Origin: Dermatophagoides farinae
Taxonomy: Eukaryota; Arthropoda; Arachnida; Sarcoptiformes; Pyroglyphidae
Reading direction: 5' to 3'
Assembly (NCBI RefSeq): GCF_024713945.1
Contig: NC_134679.1
Coordinates: 4,903,001-4,967,000 of the forward strand
Length of the DNA stretch: 64,000 nt
The notes below the pieces were generated by a model. That model was not told the origin of the DNA and did no database searches. It saw only the letters and a program-made list of their open reading frames with translations. Position 1 is the first letter of the stretch. The number at the start of each line of letters is the position of its first letter. A program made the position numbers and the translations under genes. Positions 34,174-46,917 of this stretch are shown here, piece by piece.

Positions 34174-36373
34174 TTACAAATAAATTCTAACTCGTAAATG
34201 AAGATCTTCATCGGTTTTACTTAAGGATCCCAATTCATAGTTGTTAGTATTTGGATTGTTGCTTATGCGGCCATCAGCGTTCATGATCATTTCTTTGGCA
34301 GATTTCATTTGCTTTGGATCTGTTGAGCCGGAAAGATCCATTTGGACGAATTCTTTAACACCACAAGGAGGATTTTGTTTGATAGGTTTTTGAAATGCCT
34401 CTTTTGAACAAAGACCATTCTCGATCTGTGCCATCGGTACAATCAATTTAGAATTGGTACGTGGAGATTGTTTTGTATGTTGGCTAGTAGATTTATCGAA
34501 ATAAAATTGACCGCCATTGTTGATTTGATCTGCTGTATCGACCATATTTTTGTAGCCAACAATGGCTAATTCATAAGCATTGTTGAATGGCCAATCTAAG
34601 AATCGATCATATTCACCTTCAATGATAACCAATTCGAGACTAAATAATAGAACTTCTTGTGTAGATCGTTCCTCGTATAATGAAGACGATGATTTGATTG
34701 TATTATTCAGATCTACTGAATTCGATTGTATGGGCATATTTTTAATCGATACTGTTAACACCAACTGACAGAGATATCCTTGGCCGTTTGTATAAAATTC
34801 ATCGCTAACGAACCGATGTGTCTTATGAGACGTTTGATTACTCTTTCCCGTTGTACTTGGATTACTTTGTTCACTAATGTATCGTTGGAAACGGGCTACC
34901 AATCCTGGTAAAAGCCAATTAAATTCAGACACCAGACGATTATTACGTAGCAAAATAGATGAACGTTGTCGTGATGAATATCGCTCGAATCGAGTGGTGA
35001 AACGAATTTTGAGGGTGTCATTAAAAAGAAAATTATAATGAGTCAAAGATAACACTTGAAGCGATTGAATAGTAAGAAAACAAAATTCCGGTTGATGTCC
35101 AGGCTGACTAAATGGCTCGGTACCACAATCACTTTTTGATGGTTTAACTTTGATTGTCAAATCTCTTTTCCAATAATCTGTATCAAGAAAACATTTAGTA
35201 CTTTTATTCAAAGTAAACAAATGCACACTTACCTGGACTTTGGTCGACGATGGCCATCTCGAATGGATATGGAAATGGCCATTGAAGATAACGATCATGA
35301 TCACCCTGTACGAATGCAATTGATATAGCGAATGCGCTCCGTTTGGGTAAAATGGTCAGAAATAATTGTATGAGATAGCCGTTAGGATGAGTGTAGAATG
35401 GCTCAGCGTTTAAAATGACAATCTTGCCACTTGATACGGATTCATTTTTCTTCTGACTGAATCTTTCAATTGTCCATAGGTAATTGGAAACCAATTCATT
35501 ATAACGCATTGACATAGCAGCCTTATGAAATGTTTTTTCTTCAGAATCGGCATCTAAATAAACAGTGAGCAATAAGATCAATGTATCATCTTTGAGATAT
35601 TGATCCGATTCAAGTGCCATTAATGGAATGTGACGACGATTTCCACACCCATCAGTATTGGAACTGTATTCGATATCTGAATTTGGCCTTAAAAACGCTG
35701 AACGCAAACGACATTCATCAATATTCGGTATGATCGTATGATTGTATTTTGTGTTTAGATCTTCCATATTTCCTGCTACAGCTTTATTTGTCCAATCATC
35801 TAACTCTTCATGTTTGAGCACCGACAATACAGTTCGATATTTGTATGGCCATTCTACTTCGGAATCATAATCACCAGCAACAATTCGAAAGAAAAGTCCT
35901 AGATAAGAAACCATATCCGAATATGTTGTGTTTGATATTAACAACATTTGTAGACGATATCCTGGTTCACTCAAATAGAATCGTGGCGAGAATATTAGTT
36001 CCTGACCAGAATAAAGAATGTCGGAAAAGTTGTACACATTCCAAACATATTGAATAACATTCGATGGTCTTGTTTCTGGTCCATTGTTGAATGATGATTG
36101 TTCCACTGAACCATCTTCCTGAGTGAATGATTCATCGGGACTGTTTGTTGCACTTGTAGTTGTGATCATCGAAGAAATGTCAAATGATTCGGCATTCGTT
36201 ACCGTTTCTTCATCGGCTGATGAAGCGACATAAGATAGATTCAATATTGGTGGTTGTAGCTGATGAACATGACCATAACCTTTGGGAAATTGTGTTTCAT
36301 GAAAATGTCCGTCGATCGGATAGACCGAAGACAAAAGCAAAAGTAACAAACTGTATATCAATGATATATCCAT
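34174..36373 (-). CDS. Secreted protein with three MATH/TRAF-like domains
   Basis: Exons 35233-36373 and 34174-35177 (55-bp intron, phase 1) encode 714 residues beginning with a signal peptide (MDISLIYSLLLLLLSSVYP). Three repeats have the MATH/TRAF-C pattern: an opening W (YVWNVYNFSDIL, YLWTIERFS, FNWLLPGL), a middle FYxxxxGYxxQL, then G-[DE]-[YH]-D-x5-WP-[FY]. In the first two this is followed by DQSP-like and FLxxDxLxIRF-type strands. MATH domains usually sit in cytosolic TRAF, SPOP and USP7 or in meprins. A secreted protein made only of MATH repeats, with no protease, RING or BTB domain visible, is unusual. A Ser/Thr/Glu-rich stretch of about 80 residues precedes repeat 1. Its function is not known to me; a ligand-binding or structural extracellular role is inference. 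Confidence 0.8.
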
Positions 36374-36961
36374 TATTTTGACAAAATGTTCAGCTGTTGT
36401 AAAAGTTAAAACTTAACGACATAAACGGACATAAAATGTCGACGACCAAAGTCTGAGTGAAAGATGTATACTTCAATGCCAGGAATCGTTATCACACCTT
36501 TTGTGCCAAGGATGTAAAAAAAATACTAAGGTGGGTACAGCAAAAAATGCGTTGGTATGATAACATTGATATGTTTCGTATTCATTAACAACCCAGAACC
36601 AACAGGTTGATTGACCCTACCAACTGGTTTTCCTTAATAGCCTACCGGTTAACCAATGAACTTTTTGACTTTCACTTGGCTATCGAACAACCTGTTTTCA
36701 AGACAAATAAAATCATCATCTTCATCATTATAGATTGTCTGGACAAGAGGACAGTTTGAAAGTCAGGATTTTTTCATGAAAAGTACTTTTACTTTGCCGA
36801 TATATGATTTGATTGCATTTATTACAACATAAGCAAATCAATTTATCCAAAAATATATATATATAATGATGATATTAATGAATTGATTTTCTTTCTATGA
36901 CAATAGAGGCCAAAAAATTTGGCCAGTTGATTGACAATAAAAAATTACAGTCTAAGAACAA
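36374..36961. other. Upstream region of the MATH gene and 3' flank of the IRS gene
   Basis: About 590 bp between two genes that both run leftward. Near its right end is a minus-strand AATAAA (36818-36823) suited to the IRS transcript. The middle has a group of AACNGGTT-like motifs described separately. No gene. Confidence 0.6.
36598..36697. promoter_or_regulatory. Cluster of Grainyhead-like motifs upstream of the MATH gene
   Basis: Four matches to the Grainyhead consensus WCHGGTT fall within 100 bp: AACAGGTT (36601), AACTGGTT (36622), ACCGGTT (36643) and AACCTGTT (36689, opposite strand). They lie about 230-320 bp upstream of the start codon of the leftward MATH gene. Grainyhead controls epithelial and cuticle genes in arthropods. 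The assignment is motif-based inference. Confidence 0.35.
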
Positions 36962-39900
36962 TCATGTAATAATTGTTGCAGTCGGTGGTGGTGGTGTGGC
37001 TGAAATGTTAGTCGGTGATGGGGATGATTTTGTAGCAGTCGCAATAACAGTTGTTTGAGGTGTTTCATGAATATGATGATCCAACGGTGAAGATTCTGAT
37101 CGTGATGAACTTTGACGTTGATTGCGACTACTATTTTTACCCGTTGATTTGATGGAATTATTATCATTATTATTATTATTACAACTACTAATACTTCTCA
37201 TAAATCGAAATCTTGATCCAGAACCTTGATTTCCTTCAACACCGGTATTCATCGTTATAGATGAGAATAGCGATCGCATTGTGGAACTTTTGGTTTTTTT
37301 AGAATTGGATTTCTTATTTCCACTGTTTAAAGTAGTAGATGCCTTATTACTTGATGATGATTGATCTGGTGATAGCAATACGTACAATGATTCTTCTTCT
37401 TCAGCCAAATGTACAGGTTTTTGATCATCATCACTGAGGATTTCGTTCGTAGCCAATGGTGCTATAGATTGATCTGAATACGTTGTCAAATTACGATTAA
37501 TTTTTGTATTGATAATATCTTGCTCAGGTAATGATTTTGAAAGTACGTTGCTATGGTTATTTTTCTGTGATCCAGGTGTGAACATTATATAATCGTCATT
37601 ATCATCATAAAATGATGGTGATGTATTGATCGAATGTAGCTGTTTTGAACCATGTATGGATAATGTATGTTTTAATGTATGAACTAGATGATCCAATGTA
37701 TTTTGATTAGATTTTTGGGTTTGAACCTCATTCATTGATGATTTATGAGAATTGTTCACTATTTCAGAATTTGACTGGGAGGAATCCGAGTTCTTACGAT
37801 TTCGATTTGATAAATCTGAGGTAGCCGATTTTGTTCTGGATTCTGAGGTAATATCAATGTTTTTTTCGTCGGTATCTAATTCACTTTGAATTGTTTCATT
37901 CGATGAATCATTGGTCTTTTGATTATTTGCAATTGATTTCGCATGATGATGGTGATGATGATGACCATGGTGGTGATGGTGATGCTTCTGATGAAATCGG
38001 TGATCTTTACTTTTGTTGTTTGCAGAATAGTCAATTTCCATCAGATCTCCTTCTTCCGGTAAAAATGATACAGGCATCGGGTGATTGTTTAAATGTGGCA
38101 CTGGTTGAGAAGTTGTCGGTGCTGCTGTTGTCATATGATGGTGATGATGAGCAAAATGATTATGATGATGATGATGATGATGAAGTGAACAAGTACAAGA
38201 TGCATGTGGTTTCGGGATCAACGAATGACCATATAGATTGGCAAGAATATCCGGCGGTATTTGTGATGTACATTGCAAAAGGGGATTGATTTGATTTACA
38301 GATGATGTCGCGGTTACACTGGTTGATTTATTTTTGAATAGATTATGCAATCGAAGACCAGCGGGCTTTGATCCTAATGTCAAGCTTCTAACTCTTGGCT
38401 GAATTAATGATGACAATATGGGAGCACTGGCTGCTTTGTTCGATTTGTTTGTCGATTGTTCTTCGATTAGAGAACAACATGAACTAGAAGCCGTCTCCAT
38501 CGATGATGGCCATTGGCAATTATGTTGAAAATCATTATGGAATTGAGGATTTGTCATTTGTTGCTGTTGTTGGATCGGAATAATTGCTGACATTTTATTC
38601 TTACGTCGAGAACTAAGGAATGCACTGAATTTCATTCCATGACTACCAGTCGAGGATGCTCGATTACGGATCTGGTGACTAGTTGTAGTGGACTTCGAAG
38701 ATGATGATGATGGGGTTGGTAATTGTTGCTGCTTATTAACTTTATCTGTTCCAATATTTGTTTTGGTCGTTACAGGTTGATTATTACATTGTGAACCTAA
38801 TGATGGCGCTAATGGCTGAGGCTTACTTCCGGTTGAATAGGCACGTGTCAAGCCATTGAATATGGTATCATCATTAGATTCATTCATGTTTGCAGGAATT
38901 GTCACTGGTACAGTCTTGGCAGTAGTAGAGACTGTATGGTCATCATCTCGAATATAAGAGCGTAATTTTTCCAAATTGAATTCAATACTATTGGACACAC
39001 TATTAGATGTAGATGTTACCATCGGATTTGATCCATCTCCATTAGCGACAGCCAATGGTGACATGTGAAGGTAGCAATTCTCCTCCTCCTCATCAGTTTT
39101 GTCTAATTTTTTCTTCGATATGTCATCACCCCTAATCTGATCATCAGCACTCGAATTATTATTTGGACTGTGAGCATTCATCGGTTTCATTGGAACATAA
39201 TCTGACGGTTCGCCAGCAGGTATAGTAGGTAAGTAATGATGATTTTGAACGCCCGATTGACCCCCATTATTAGTACAATTGGTATTCGATGATGATAACG
39301 ATGATGAAATCGAACTAGAAGATTCATGTGTAAATGAATGCATCAAACATGCAGAACAATGACATTTTGGGGATGTTATGGGAGATTGATGTGTGGGTTG
39401 ACCGGATGTAGTTGATGATAAATGTTGTTGTTGTTGAAACAACTGCAGATAACACATTTGGATGCAGCTAGCACAGGCTGGCATTGTAGTTGACGATGTT
39501 GATTGGGATGATAATGGCGGTATATAGGCTGGATAGAGATCTAGATCAGCACCAAAACCTTTATCGTTATTATCTTGACTGAGAGCCCCCATTACGAGAT
39601 TACTATGCTGATTCTGGTTCAAATCTAAGCAATTTAGAGGACTAAACATAGTGGCATGAATTTGTTGAAGTTGCTGTTGTTCTTGAATATCAAATTCAGT
39701 AGACAAGGAAGAAGTTGATGAATTGGTTGGATTTTTAGTGATCGGATTAGAAGGATTATGAAGACTACCGCCACAGGAACTAATTAAAAGTTTAAGTATA
39801 TATGAAATTGGTATAAAGTTAGTGATTAGAAAAAAATCATACCTAGAAGATTGAGCAAACGAATTGTTTAGATAGAATGAACTTTGTGATGATGAACATT

Positions 39901-41552
39901 GATGTGAATGATTATGATGAGAAGTGGGAGGTGGTTGTGAAAAGTGATGTGGCATGCCATGATGATACAGATGATGAATATTCCATGGAGATGGAAACAT
40001 TGGACCCAATGGTGTGGTGGCCGCACTGCTAGCCGAATTGGAACTGGCACAATATCCTTGGGATAAATCTTCATTGCTACAATCACTTGCAGTATGTGAT
40101 CTGACACTGCCACCGCCTCCACCACCGGTTGAAGATGAACATGATTGTAACCTTTCACGAGAATCGGCCGGGGATTGCGATGATGTACTACTACTGGTTG
40201 CAGGCATACTGTTTCGATTATTCGCTGTATGATGATGATGATGTTGGTTAAGACCGGGATGAAATTGTACAGCTGCAGTGGGCATAAATTGGTGCATCAT
40301 TAAGTGATGAGGTTGTCTCGATGATGATCCTGATAATTGATTTGAATTAATTGCATTTGATGTTGAAGAACTTCTTGGTCGATAACCGGCTAAGGATGAT
40401 GCGGTAGAGGAACTATGATTGTTCAACATTGTCGCCGTTGTTTTGCCATGATCATCACCAGCAGCTGTTGTCGTATTATTTGAATTGCCACCATCATCAG
40501 CAGATTTAGAATTCTTGTTCAATGCCCAGAACGATGATACTTTAGCGTGCATATGTTCAGCTATTGTTTGATCATCAGTTTGGACCCAACATTCACCAGC
40601 ACCCAATTCTGATAGACGACCGATTTTCAGATAAAAAGTTTTGTCTTTATGCCCGCAACGATGTATTATGGACAATGGAAATTCATAGCGATTTGCTTGG
40701 CTACTGTTTGCTACACTATTGTTACTATTCGAATTGGAGGATTCAAGACGAATTAAATACAAAACAGTTGGCATTAAACAAAATCGGTAGGTGCCCATTA
40801 ATGCTCGTGGCAAAGCTCCATCCACCCGATTTATATGACCTTGCCATATAAAATCTAGAATTCAATTTAAAAAAACCATTCAATAATGATCAATATTAAA
40901 AGTAAAATACTCACGAAAGTCTCTCAGTGATCGACAATGATATTCGGGTGTTCGATATAGAATAGATCGAATAGCTTGTAACCACTCATTTAATTGTTTT
41001 TCATCATCACATATGGCGGCTAGTAGATCATCTTTGGTGTATATACCAAGAACGTATCGTTTTTGATCGGGTATTCGAGCAACGGCAAAACATTCGACCA
41101 ACACAATTGTACGTCGTGCTGGACATTTATCACGGTATTTCTTTTCATTATCGTAATAGGCAATGGTCGCTTTGCTTAATGTTAATAATGAATTCAATCG
41201 AAGAACGAAAAATTTACGTTTGTTTGTCTAAATGAAAAAAATAAACAAATAGTTAAACAAAAAGGTGGAAAACATTATTTCGGAATACCTTTAATTTGCG
41301 CATATAGCCCCATTTACGAACATCATCAGTGAAATGTGCTGCACCAGTGAGTAATACGGAATTATTATTATTATTATGGCAATTCGCAGCAGCCATAGCT
41401 GCTGCAGCCATCAAAAATTGTTGTTGCTGTTGTTGTTGTTGTTGTTCATCACTAATGTTAGTCATTTTACTACTTGTAGGAGTTGTCTGTATTGGTTGAA
41501 TCGTCATCGATGATGATGATGATGATGACAATGGAATCGTTGCAGAATCCAT
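36962..41552 (-). CDS. chico: Insulin receptor substrate (IRS/chico homologue)
   Basis: Exons 41289-41552, 40915-41227, 39843-40854 and 36962-39779 join in frame to 1,468 residues. After a Ser/Gln/Asn-rich start there is a PH domain (about 78-192; WGYMRKLK, TNKRKFFVLR, WLQAIRSILY). A PTB domain of IRS type follows (about 194-306; FIWQGHINRVDG, LMGTYRFCL, IHRCGHKDKTFYLKIGR). The long disordered tail holds tyrosine motifs for SH2 partners: YVPM (near 39190) and YLHM (near 39070) fit the PI3K p85 consensus YxxM, and YIMF (near 37590), YVLL and a DYSANN site may be others. IRS proteins dock on activated insulin/IGF receptors and relay to PI3K and growth control. The tail is rich in poly-His, Ser, Asn and Gln. 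Candidate poly(A) signal on the minus strand at 36818-36823. Confidence 0.9.
39780..39842 (-). other. 63-bp stop-free intron in the IRS gene
   Basis: Minus-strand GTATGA donor and TTAATTAG acceptor. The length is a multiple of three and no in-frame stop occurs, so retention would add 21 hydrophobic residues (F/I/L-rich), unlike the surrounding Ser/Asn/His-rich tail. That contrast is the main reason to call it an intron. Confidence 0.7.
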
Positions 41553-43715
41553 GATTATGATATTATTCTCTTTGTTAAAAGTCCGATTTAATATTTAACT
41601 TTGATTCAAGAGATCATGGGTGAATACAAAAAAAATACCTAATGATAATTTTTTGTGCGTTTGTTGTTGTTTTTGATGATGATGTTCATATTGAGAATAG
41701 GTGTATTTAAATCAATTTAATGAACCATAACCAATAAACGAACAAAAAACAAATTGAGAACTGGTTAGAGAGAAATCGAAAAAAAACTTGGTTAAAAAAC
41801 AAACAAAATAACAGAAAAAATAAAATAAAATACAAATATATAAAGACTTAACCCATGTGATATATGCATGACAAACGTAGAAAATAAAATGACGTCTAAA
41901 AGAATTACTCGTTTATCATCAGTGATGATGAAAGGAAACAAACAACTTTGTTTTTCTCATCATCATCATGCATCCATGGCCATGGTGATTGTAACTTAAT
42001 CACCATTAACAATAACAAATTGTAAATAGATGATTAGGTCATCACCATGGTGTGAAATGATTTCCAACCATTGCAATATTATATCGATCATAACAGACCA
42101 ATTCTATTTTTCATTTGAAATAATTTGATTAGATGACATATTTCAAAAAATTATTGCGTATTGGAAATAATTTTTTTGTGACAAATTTTTTGAATCACCA
42201 AAAAGAACCAATAAGGTTAAATCTAAAGAAAACGATAAATCTACCTAATTTCGATGGAATTTTGTTCCAAAAATACACATTAAAAAATCGACATCGACAG
42301 TGATATTTGTTGATGTTGATTTGATTAAATTATCTCAAAATCAAAACGAAAACAGGCAGAAAATAAAAATGATAAGAGGAAAATACCATTTTATAAAAGC
42401 TTAATGGTGTTTGTAATTGTATTGTATTATCATCATCATAATTAAGAGCAATTATTTTCGAAATTGGAAAAATAGATTAATCGATGAATATTTAAATGAA
42501 GATTCACACACACATACAAAAAAAAGGACAAATTGTTGTTTTGGTTCATTTTTATCGATTAAGATTCATAATGAAATGTAATGAAAAATTATGGGAAAAA
42601 AAACTAATACGCACCTAAAATCAAAACACATGAGGTCTTTGGACCTCTATTTTGGTGCATTATATATTATATATATAATGATATTGATCAACAATAGCAG
42701 TAATATAAATCGATTCTATTCACAATAACAAAGTAAGCAACCAGTGTGTCTATGTTGTAAATATTAGACAACATACCGCAATGACATACACAAACAAATT
42801 ATATCACTTGACGTCAAACAAAAACGAAAAAAAACAATTTTTATTATTATTTGAAAGAAATTAATTCATTCACCGTCATAATGATCATCGACGACGACGA
42901 CGAAGACGACGACAACAATAACAATAATAATAACCACCACTGTATATACACTAAAGACAAATGAATACTTTTATATATTGTTATGAATATACCGCCGATT
43001 CTGATTTGAAACTAACAACAAACTTGGCCAACTGAGACAAAAATAAGAAAAAGAATTTTTTTTTTTGCAACAGACAAGTTGTCAAAAACACTACCATCGT
43101 TTATATATATAGATAGATAGATAGATGGATTAGAAGTGGTACAGACAGAATAGTCTAAATTCTGGATCGATTCTTGTTGTTCTAGTTTTTTTTTCTCACA
43201 TTTCAAATCGATAACAATCAATTCAATTTCATTCATGCTATTTTATGAATTGTTTTTGTCACAAACAAAAACAACCCAAAATCAACCACCCGGCATTAAT
43301 ATAAGGAACACACAAACCTAGATCATCATTCATGGTTGAATATTGTGAACAAAAACAAAAAGTACACACAACACAGACATAGGATTATTATTATTATTAT
43401 TTTGGCTGATGATGATGATGATGATGATGATGTTACTAAAATGGTCGTCGTATTCACTGTTGTCGTTATTATTATTGTTATTGTTGTCGTATGATGTGTC
43501 CATACATAAACATTCTATATAGAAAATGTTTTTGTCACCATCTTCGTTGTTGTTGTTGTTGATGTCTTTGAATGTTATTATTAAAACACCGCCAAAGAGA
43601 AAAATGAAAAAAAACCAAGGATATTAAATATATGATGATGATGATGATTATTATTATTATTATTGCTGCTGTTACTGATATAATATACTGACAGACTGAA
43701 TAATTGAATGGTTGT

Positions 43716-43742
43716 ATCTGTGTGTGTGTGTGTGTGTGTGTG
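43716..43742. repeat. (GT)n microsatellite
   Basis: Pure GT run of about 13 units in the region upstream of the IRS gene. Confidence 0.85.
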
Positions 43743-46149
43743 AAATTTTTTTTTCAAATAAATAAAAAACAGTCCATGATAATCAAGAACAAAATAAAAA
43801 TAAAGAGAGAATGCATTCGAATACAGAGATGGCATACTTTATTTTCATTTTTTTTTTTTTTTTGGTTTATAAAATTTTTGATACTCATTGATTGTTATTG
43901 CTCAAAGAAGAATGTGACATTATCGAGAAAGTGAATCTTTCTTTTGTTAACAAAAGGCGCCAAATGGCTGTCTGTTTATCCGGTGGCACTTGTTGTTTTC
44001 TAAATTTTTATCACTACAAGATATCTGGCACATACACACACACACACACACAAGATAACTGTATCCTCATTGGCGAAAAAAAAACATTGTTATTTAAAAA
44101 CAATAACAGGTATATTAAGACTTGTCATTGACGACAATGACAATAACAGCATTCGATATTGAAGATCACAATGATCGATATAATGATTTAATGATATATA
44201 TATAGGCATGTATAACGAGAAAAATGAAAACGTTATAATAAAGCAATTAATTAATTAAAGAGATTTGTCCAAAGCAAAATAGAAAAATCACCACCACAAC
44301 CCATTCATGTCAGAATAGCAAAAAAAAAAACAAAAAAAAACAAAATTGTGGTTTTAATTTGAAAGCCATGGATACATAATATATAAAAAATGATGATGAT
44401 GATTATTGACAGTCAAAAAATAATCGAATCAAATTCATATATAAAATTAAATGGCCTTGTTATTTTTTTTTGTTTCTGAACCTCGAGGCAGATAGGAAAC
44501 AACACACACACACACCTGGACAGTTATTATTGTTGAAATGGCTTATAAATTATTGCTTGTTTGTTTGTTTTTCAAGGCGTTGACATTTTTCATTTGGTCA
44601 ATCATAATAAAATAACAAAAAAAAATAATCAAGATGCCTATATGTAATTATTATCACACATAAACTGTTGTGTGGGTTTTTCCATAAAAAAAGACCCTAA
44701 TCAAGGTTCAAATTCCAAGATCAAATTGAAACAGAATAATCGAGAAAAATAAAAATAAATCATCATCATTCCATTTAAGCTGACTGGACAATTATTTTGG
44801 AAAATAAAACACGTCATGTTTCCTGTTTGTTTCTTCTGTTTTGTTTTTGAAAGTATCCAAAATGCAATAACAAGCCAATTCTAACCAGTTGTTTTTGTCT
44901 CATATTTGCAATTAAACTAATCCAATAAGACAACAACAGAACCATAAAAACAAAGAATGAATGTCTTTGGAAAAACAGAGAAAGAGATAGAAAAAAAATA
45001 AAATCCAAACAAAACAATCGATGATAGAATCGTAGTTTTTACAATTTATAATTGAAAAAAGAAAATTTACAACAAAAAAAAATATTCATAACATCATAAT
45101 CATGTGATGATGATATTGAAAACGAACAAAACAAAACAAAAAATTTACGTACATATTTTTATCATCATATACTATTGACTTTTTAATATTTGACCATCAG
45201 AGTATATTCAATGAAATCGATGAAATCAATCGTAGTCAGCGTGTTTGGATATAGATAATAAATGTATCTTTAAAGGATATTTGTTTTTTCTTCTTCTTCT
45301 TCTTCGATCTTAATAATAACCATAATAAAACGGATATATATTTGAGATAAATCTATAATATGGACAAAACACCAACAATAACAAAAAAAAAAGAAAAAAA
45401 AATGTAAGGCACTCGGTTTGAAATTGGATTTTTGGTGATTGATAAAAAACAACACAACAAAAACTGATGGAAATTGAGATACTCACACACACACAAATAC
45501 AAACACAACACGGTTATTGAGGGTTTTAATGTTGTTTTTGTTTGTTCGAAATAATGACGTTTGTTTTTTTTCTCTCTTTCAGATATATTGCACTTTGTTT
45601 TGCATTGAATATTGATGATGATTTAAAAGTTGATAGAATTTTATTTTAAAAAAATAACAATAGCTTTTTGAAATTACAATTTCATTGTTTTTCCGTTCCA
45701 AGTTTGTACTCAATATTTATATACTCGATGATTCTTGCGATATAGTCTTGGAAAAAAAAATGAATAAAAAGGGGATAAAAATAACGAAAACAAAACAAAA
45801 CAAAAACAACAAATCCACTAACCACAGAAAAGATCTGATCAATGGAAGATGGAAACACGCAATCACATCAACATCAACAATAACAACAACAACAAACACA
45901 AGATGGAATGCAACTCCTAATAAAAAAAAATATATACAATGCTCATGTCATGAGCGCATTGAATCCAAATGGATGGATGCAACAATTTCAAGCTCTCATA
46001 ACCAAACATCAAAGACACAAACTGTAAAGCAAAAATAAATATATAGCCGACAAATTACCTTGATTTCTCAGATTGATACACTGTGTATTCCAAAAATCAA
46101 TTTCAAAAGAGAGATATGCTTACATGCTTTTCTATATAAAAATCGACTA

Positions 46150-46290
46150 TGCATAAGTCGCGGATTTATTTCGCGAAAATACGGTAATAACGTCATAATT
46201 GCCATAACAGCATATAATATAACAATCTTTATTGCAACTACTTTTTGTTTTCATTTTGCAGCTACATGCCTTTTAAAACCGCGATTTTTT
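46150..46290. repeat. Possible decayed repeat with TCGCG/CGCGA ends
   Basis: In this very AT-rich surrounding, GTCGCGGATTTATTTCGCGA near 46157 forms a small TCGCG...CGCGA palindrome, and ACCGCGAT recurs near 46278. The pattern could be the end of an old miniature DNA transposon. No target-site duplication or full terminal inverted repeat could be confirmed. Confidence 0.2.
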
Positions 46291-46480
46291 GTTCAAAAAA
46301 TTTTATTTATTTATTTGTCTTTTTTAAATTTTGTTGAATTTCATATTGAAACAGAATGGTAATTTTTAATTTTCACAATAATAAAATAATGATTAATGAT
46401 TATATTTACATTATGGAAAATAGATTGTGAATCGAAATTTTTAACCAATTGTATGTGCCTTACAACAATATATTTATTTC

Positions 46481-46790
46481 ATTTTTGTTTGCATAATCAT
46501 GGAGTTCAAACATCGACAAAAAAAAAATACCTTTGGAATTGATTCAATATTCATCATTAGAATCGTCTTTTTTATCGACCAATTCGCTCCTCTTCAGGGG
46601 TTTGTATCCGGCAGTATTATATATCTTACTGCTTCTTTCAGATCATTAAAGTTATTTAATAAGTCAAGTCCTATGATGAATTTAGAAAACAAATGTACAA
46701 CTCCGTCAGACTCTTTTTCAAATATTGATCAATTTCGTAAATTAAAAAAAAATTCATCTTGTCATTTTGAAAATATATAATTTCTGAATC
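46481..46790 (+). pseudogene. Decayed 3' fragment of the multi-pass receptor-like family (unit 1)
   Basis: An open stretch reads MEFKHRQ...SGSIIYLTASFRSLKLF...MMNL. It corresponds to the LEFKYRQN segment and the last membrane segment (IIYLTATLF) of the two intact genes, with the region between deleted. The ending SFRSLKL...MMNL is shared with the fragment at 48617-48811. It lies just before intact copy 1. Confidence 0.65.
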
Positions 46791-46851
46791 TTGTCATTGA
46801 TTCATTCTCATGTTATTTTTTTTCCATTTTTCAGTTACATAAATTACTAAA

Positions 46852-46908
46852 ATGTTTAAAAATTTTGACAGTTCTTTTCATCCTATTGCTGACAAACAAC
46901 AACCATAA
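46852..46908 (+). other. Conserved upstream ORF of receptor-like gene 1 (18 codons)
   Basis: ATG to TAA coding for MFKNFDSSFHPIADKQQP. It ends 9 nt before the main ATG at 46918. The same uORF with two substitutions is at 48949-49005, also 9 nt before the second gene's ATG. It may dampen translation, or simply be copied in the duplication. Confidence 0.45.
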
Positions 46909-46917
46909 TCATAGAAA

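Larger units (their letters stand above)
41553..46480. other. Low-complexity intergenic / 5' region of the IRS gene
   Basis: About 4.9 kb without a supportable coding exon. It contains GAC repeats (42890-42912), GATA repeats (43112-43128), GAT runs (about 43408-43432), a GT run (43716-43742) and many A/T tracts. The IRS 5' UTR exon and promoter probably lie here but could not be placed. The 117-codon frame at 45685-46038 is K/N/T-rich repeat translation. A small CGCG-bearing segment near 46150-46290 is noted separately. Confidence 0.55.

Noticed and set aside
37891-38289. 132-codon plus-strand frame rich in Asp
   Set aside because: Antisense of the poly-His region of the IRS gene.
45685-46038. 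117-codon frame
   Set aside because: K/N/T/S-rich, no domain, made of A-rich and AAC repeats; codon pattern unlike neighbouring genes.
46060-46362. 100-codon frame with hydrophobic stretches
   Set aside because: No similarity to the adjacent receptor-like genes; overlaps the CGCG-bearing segment that may be a decayed repeat.
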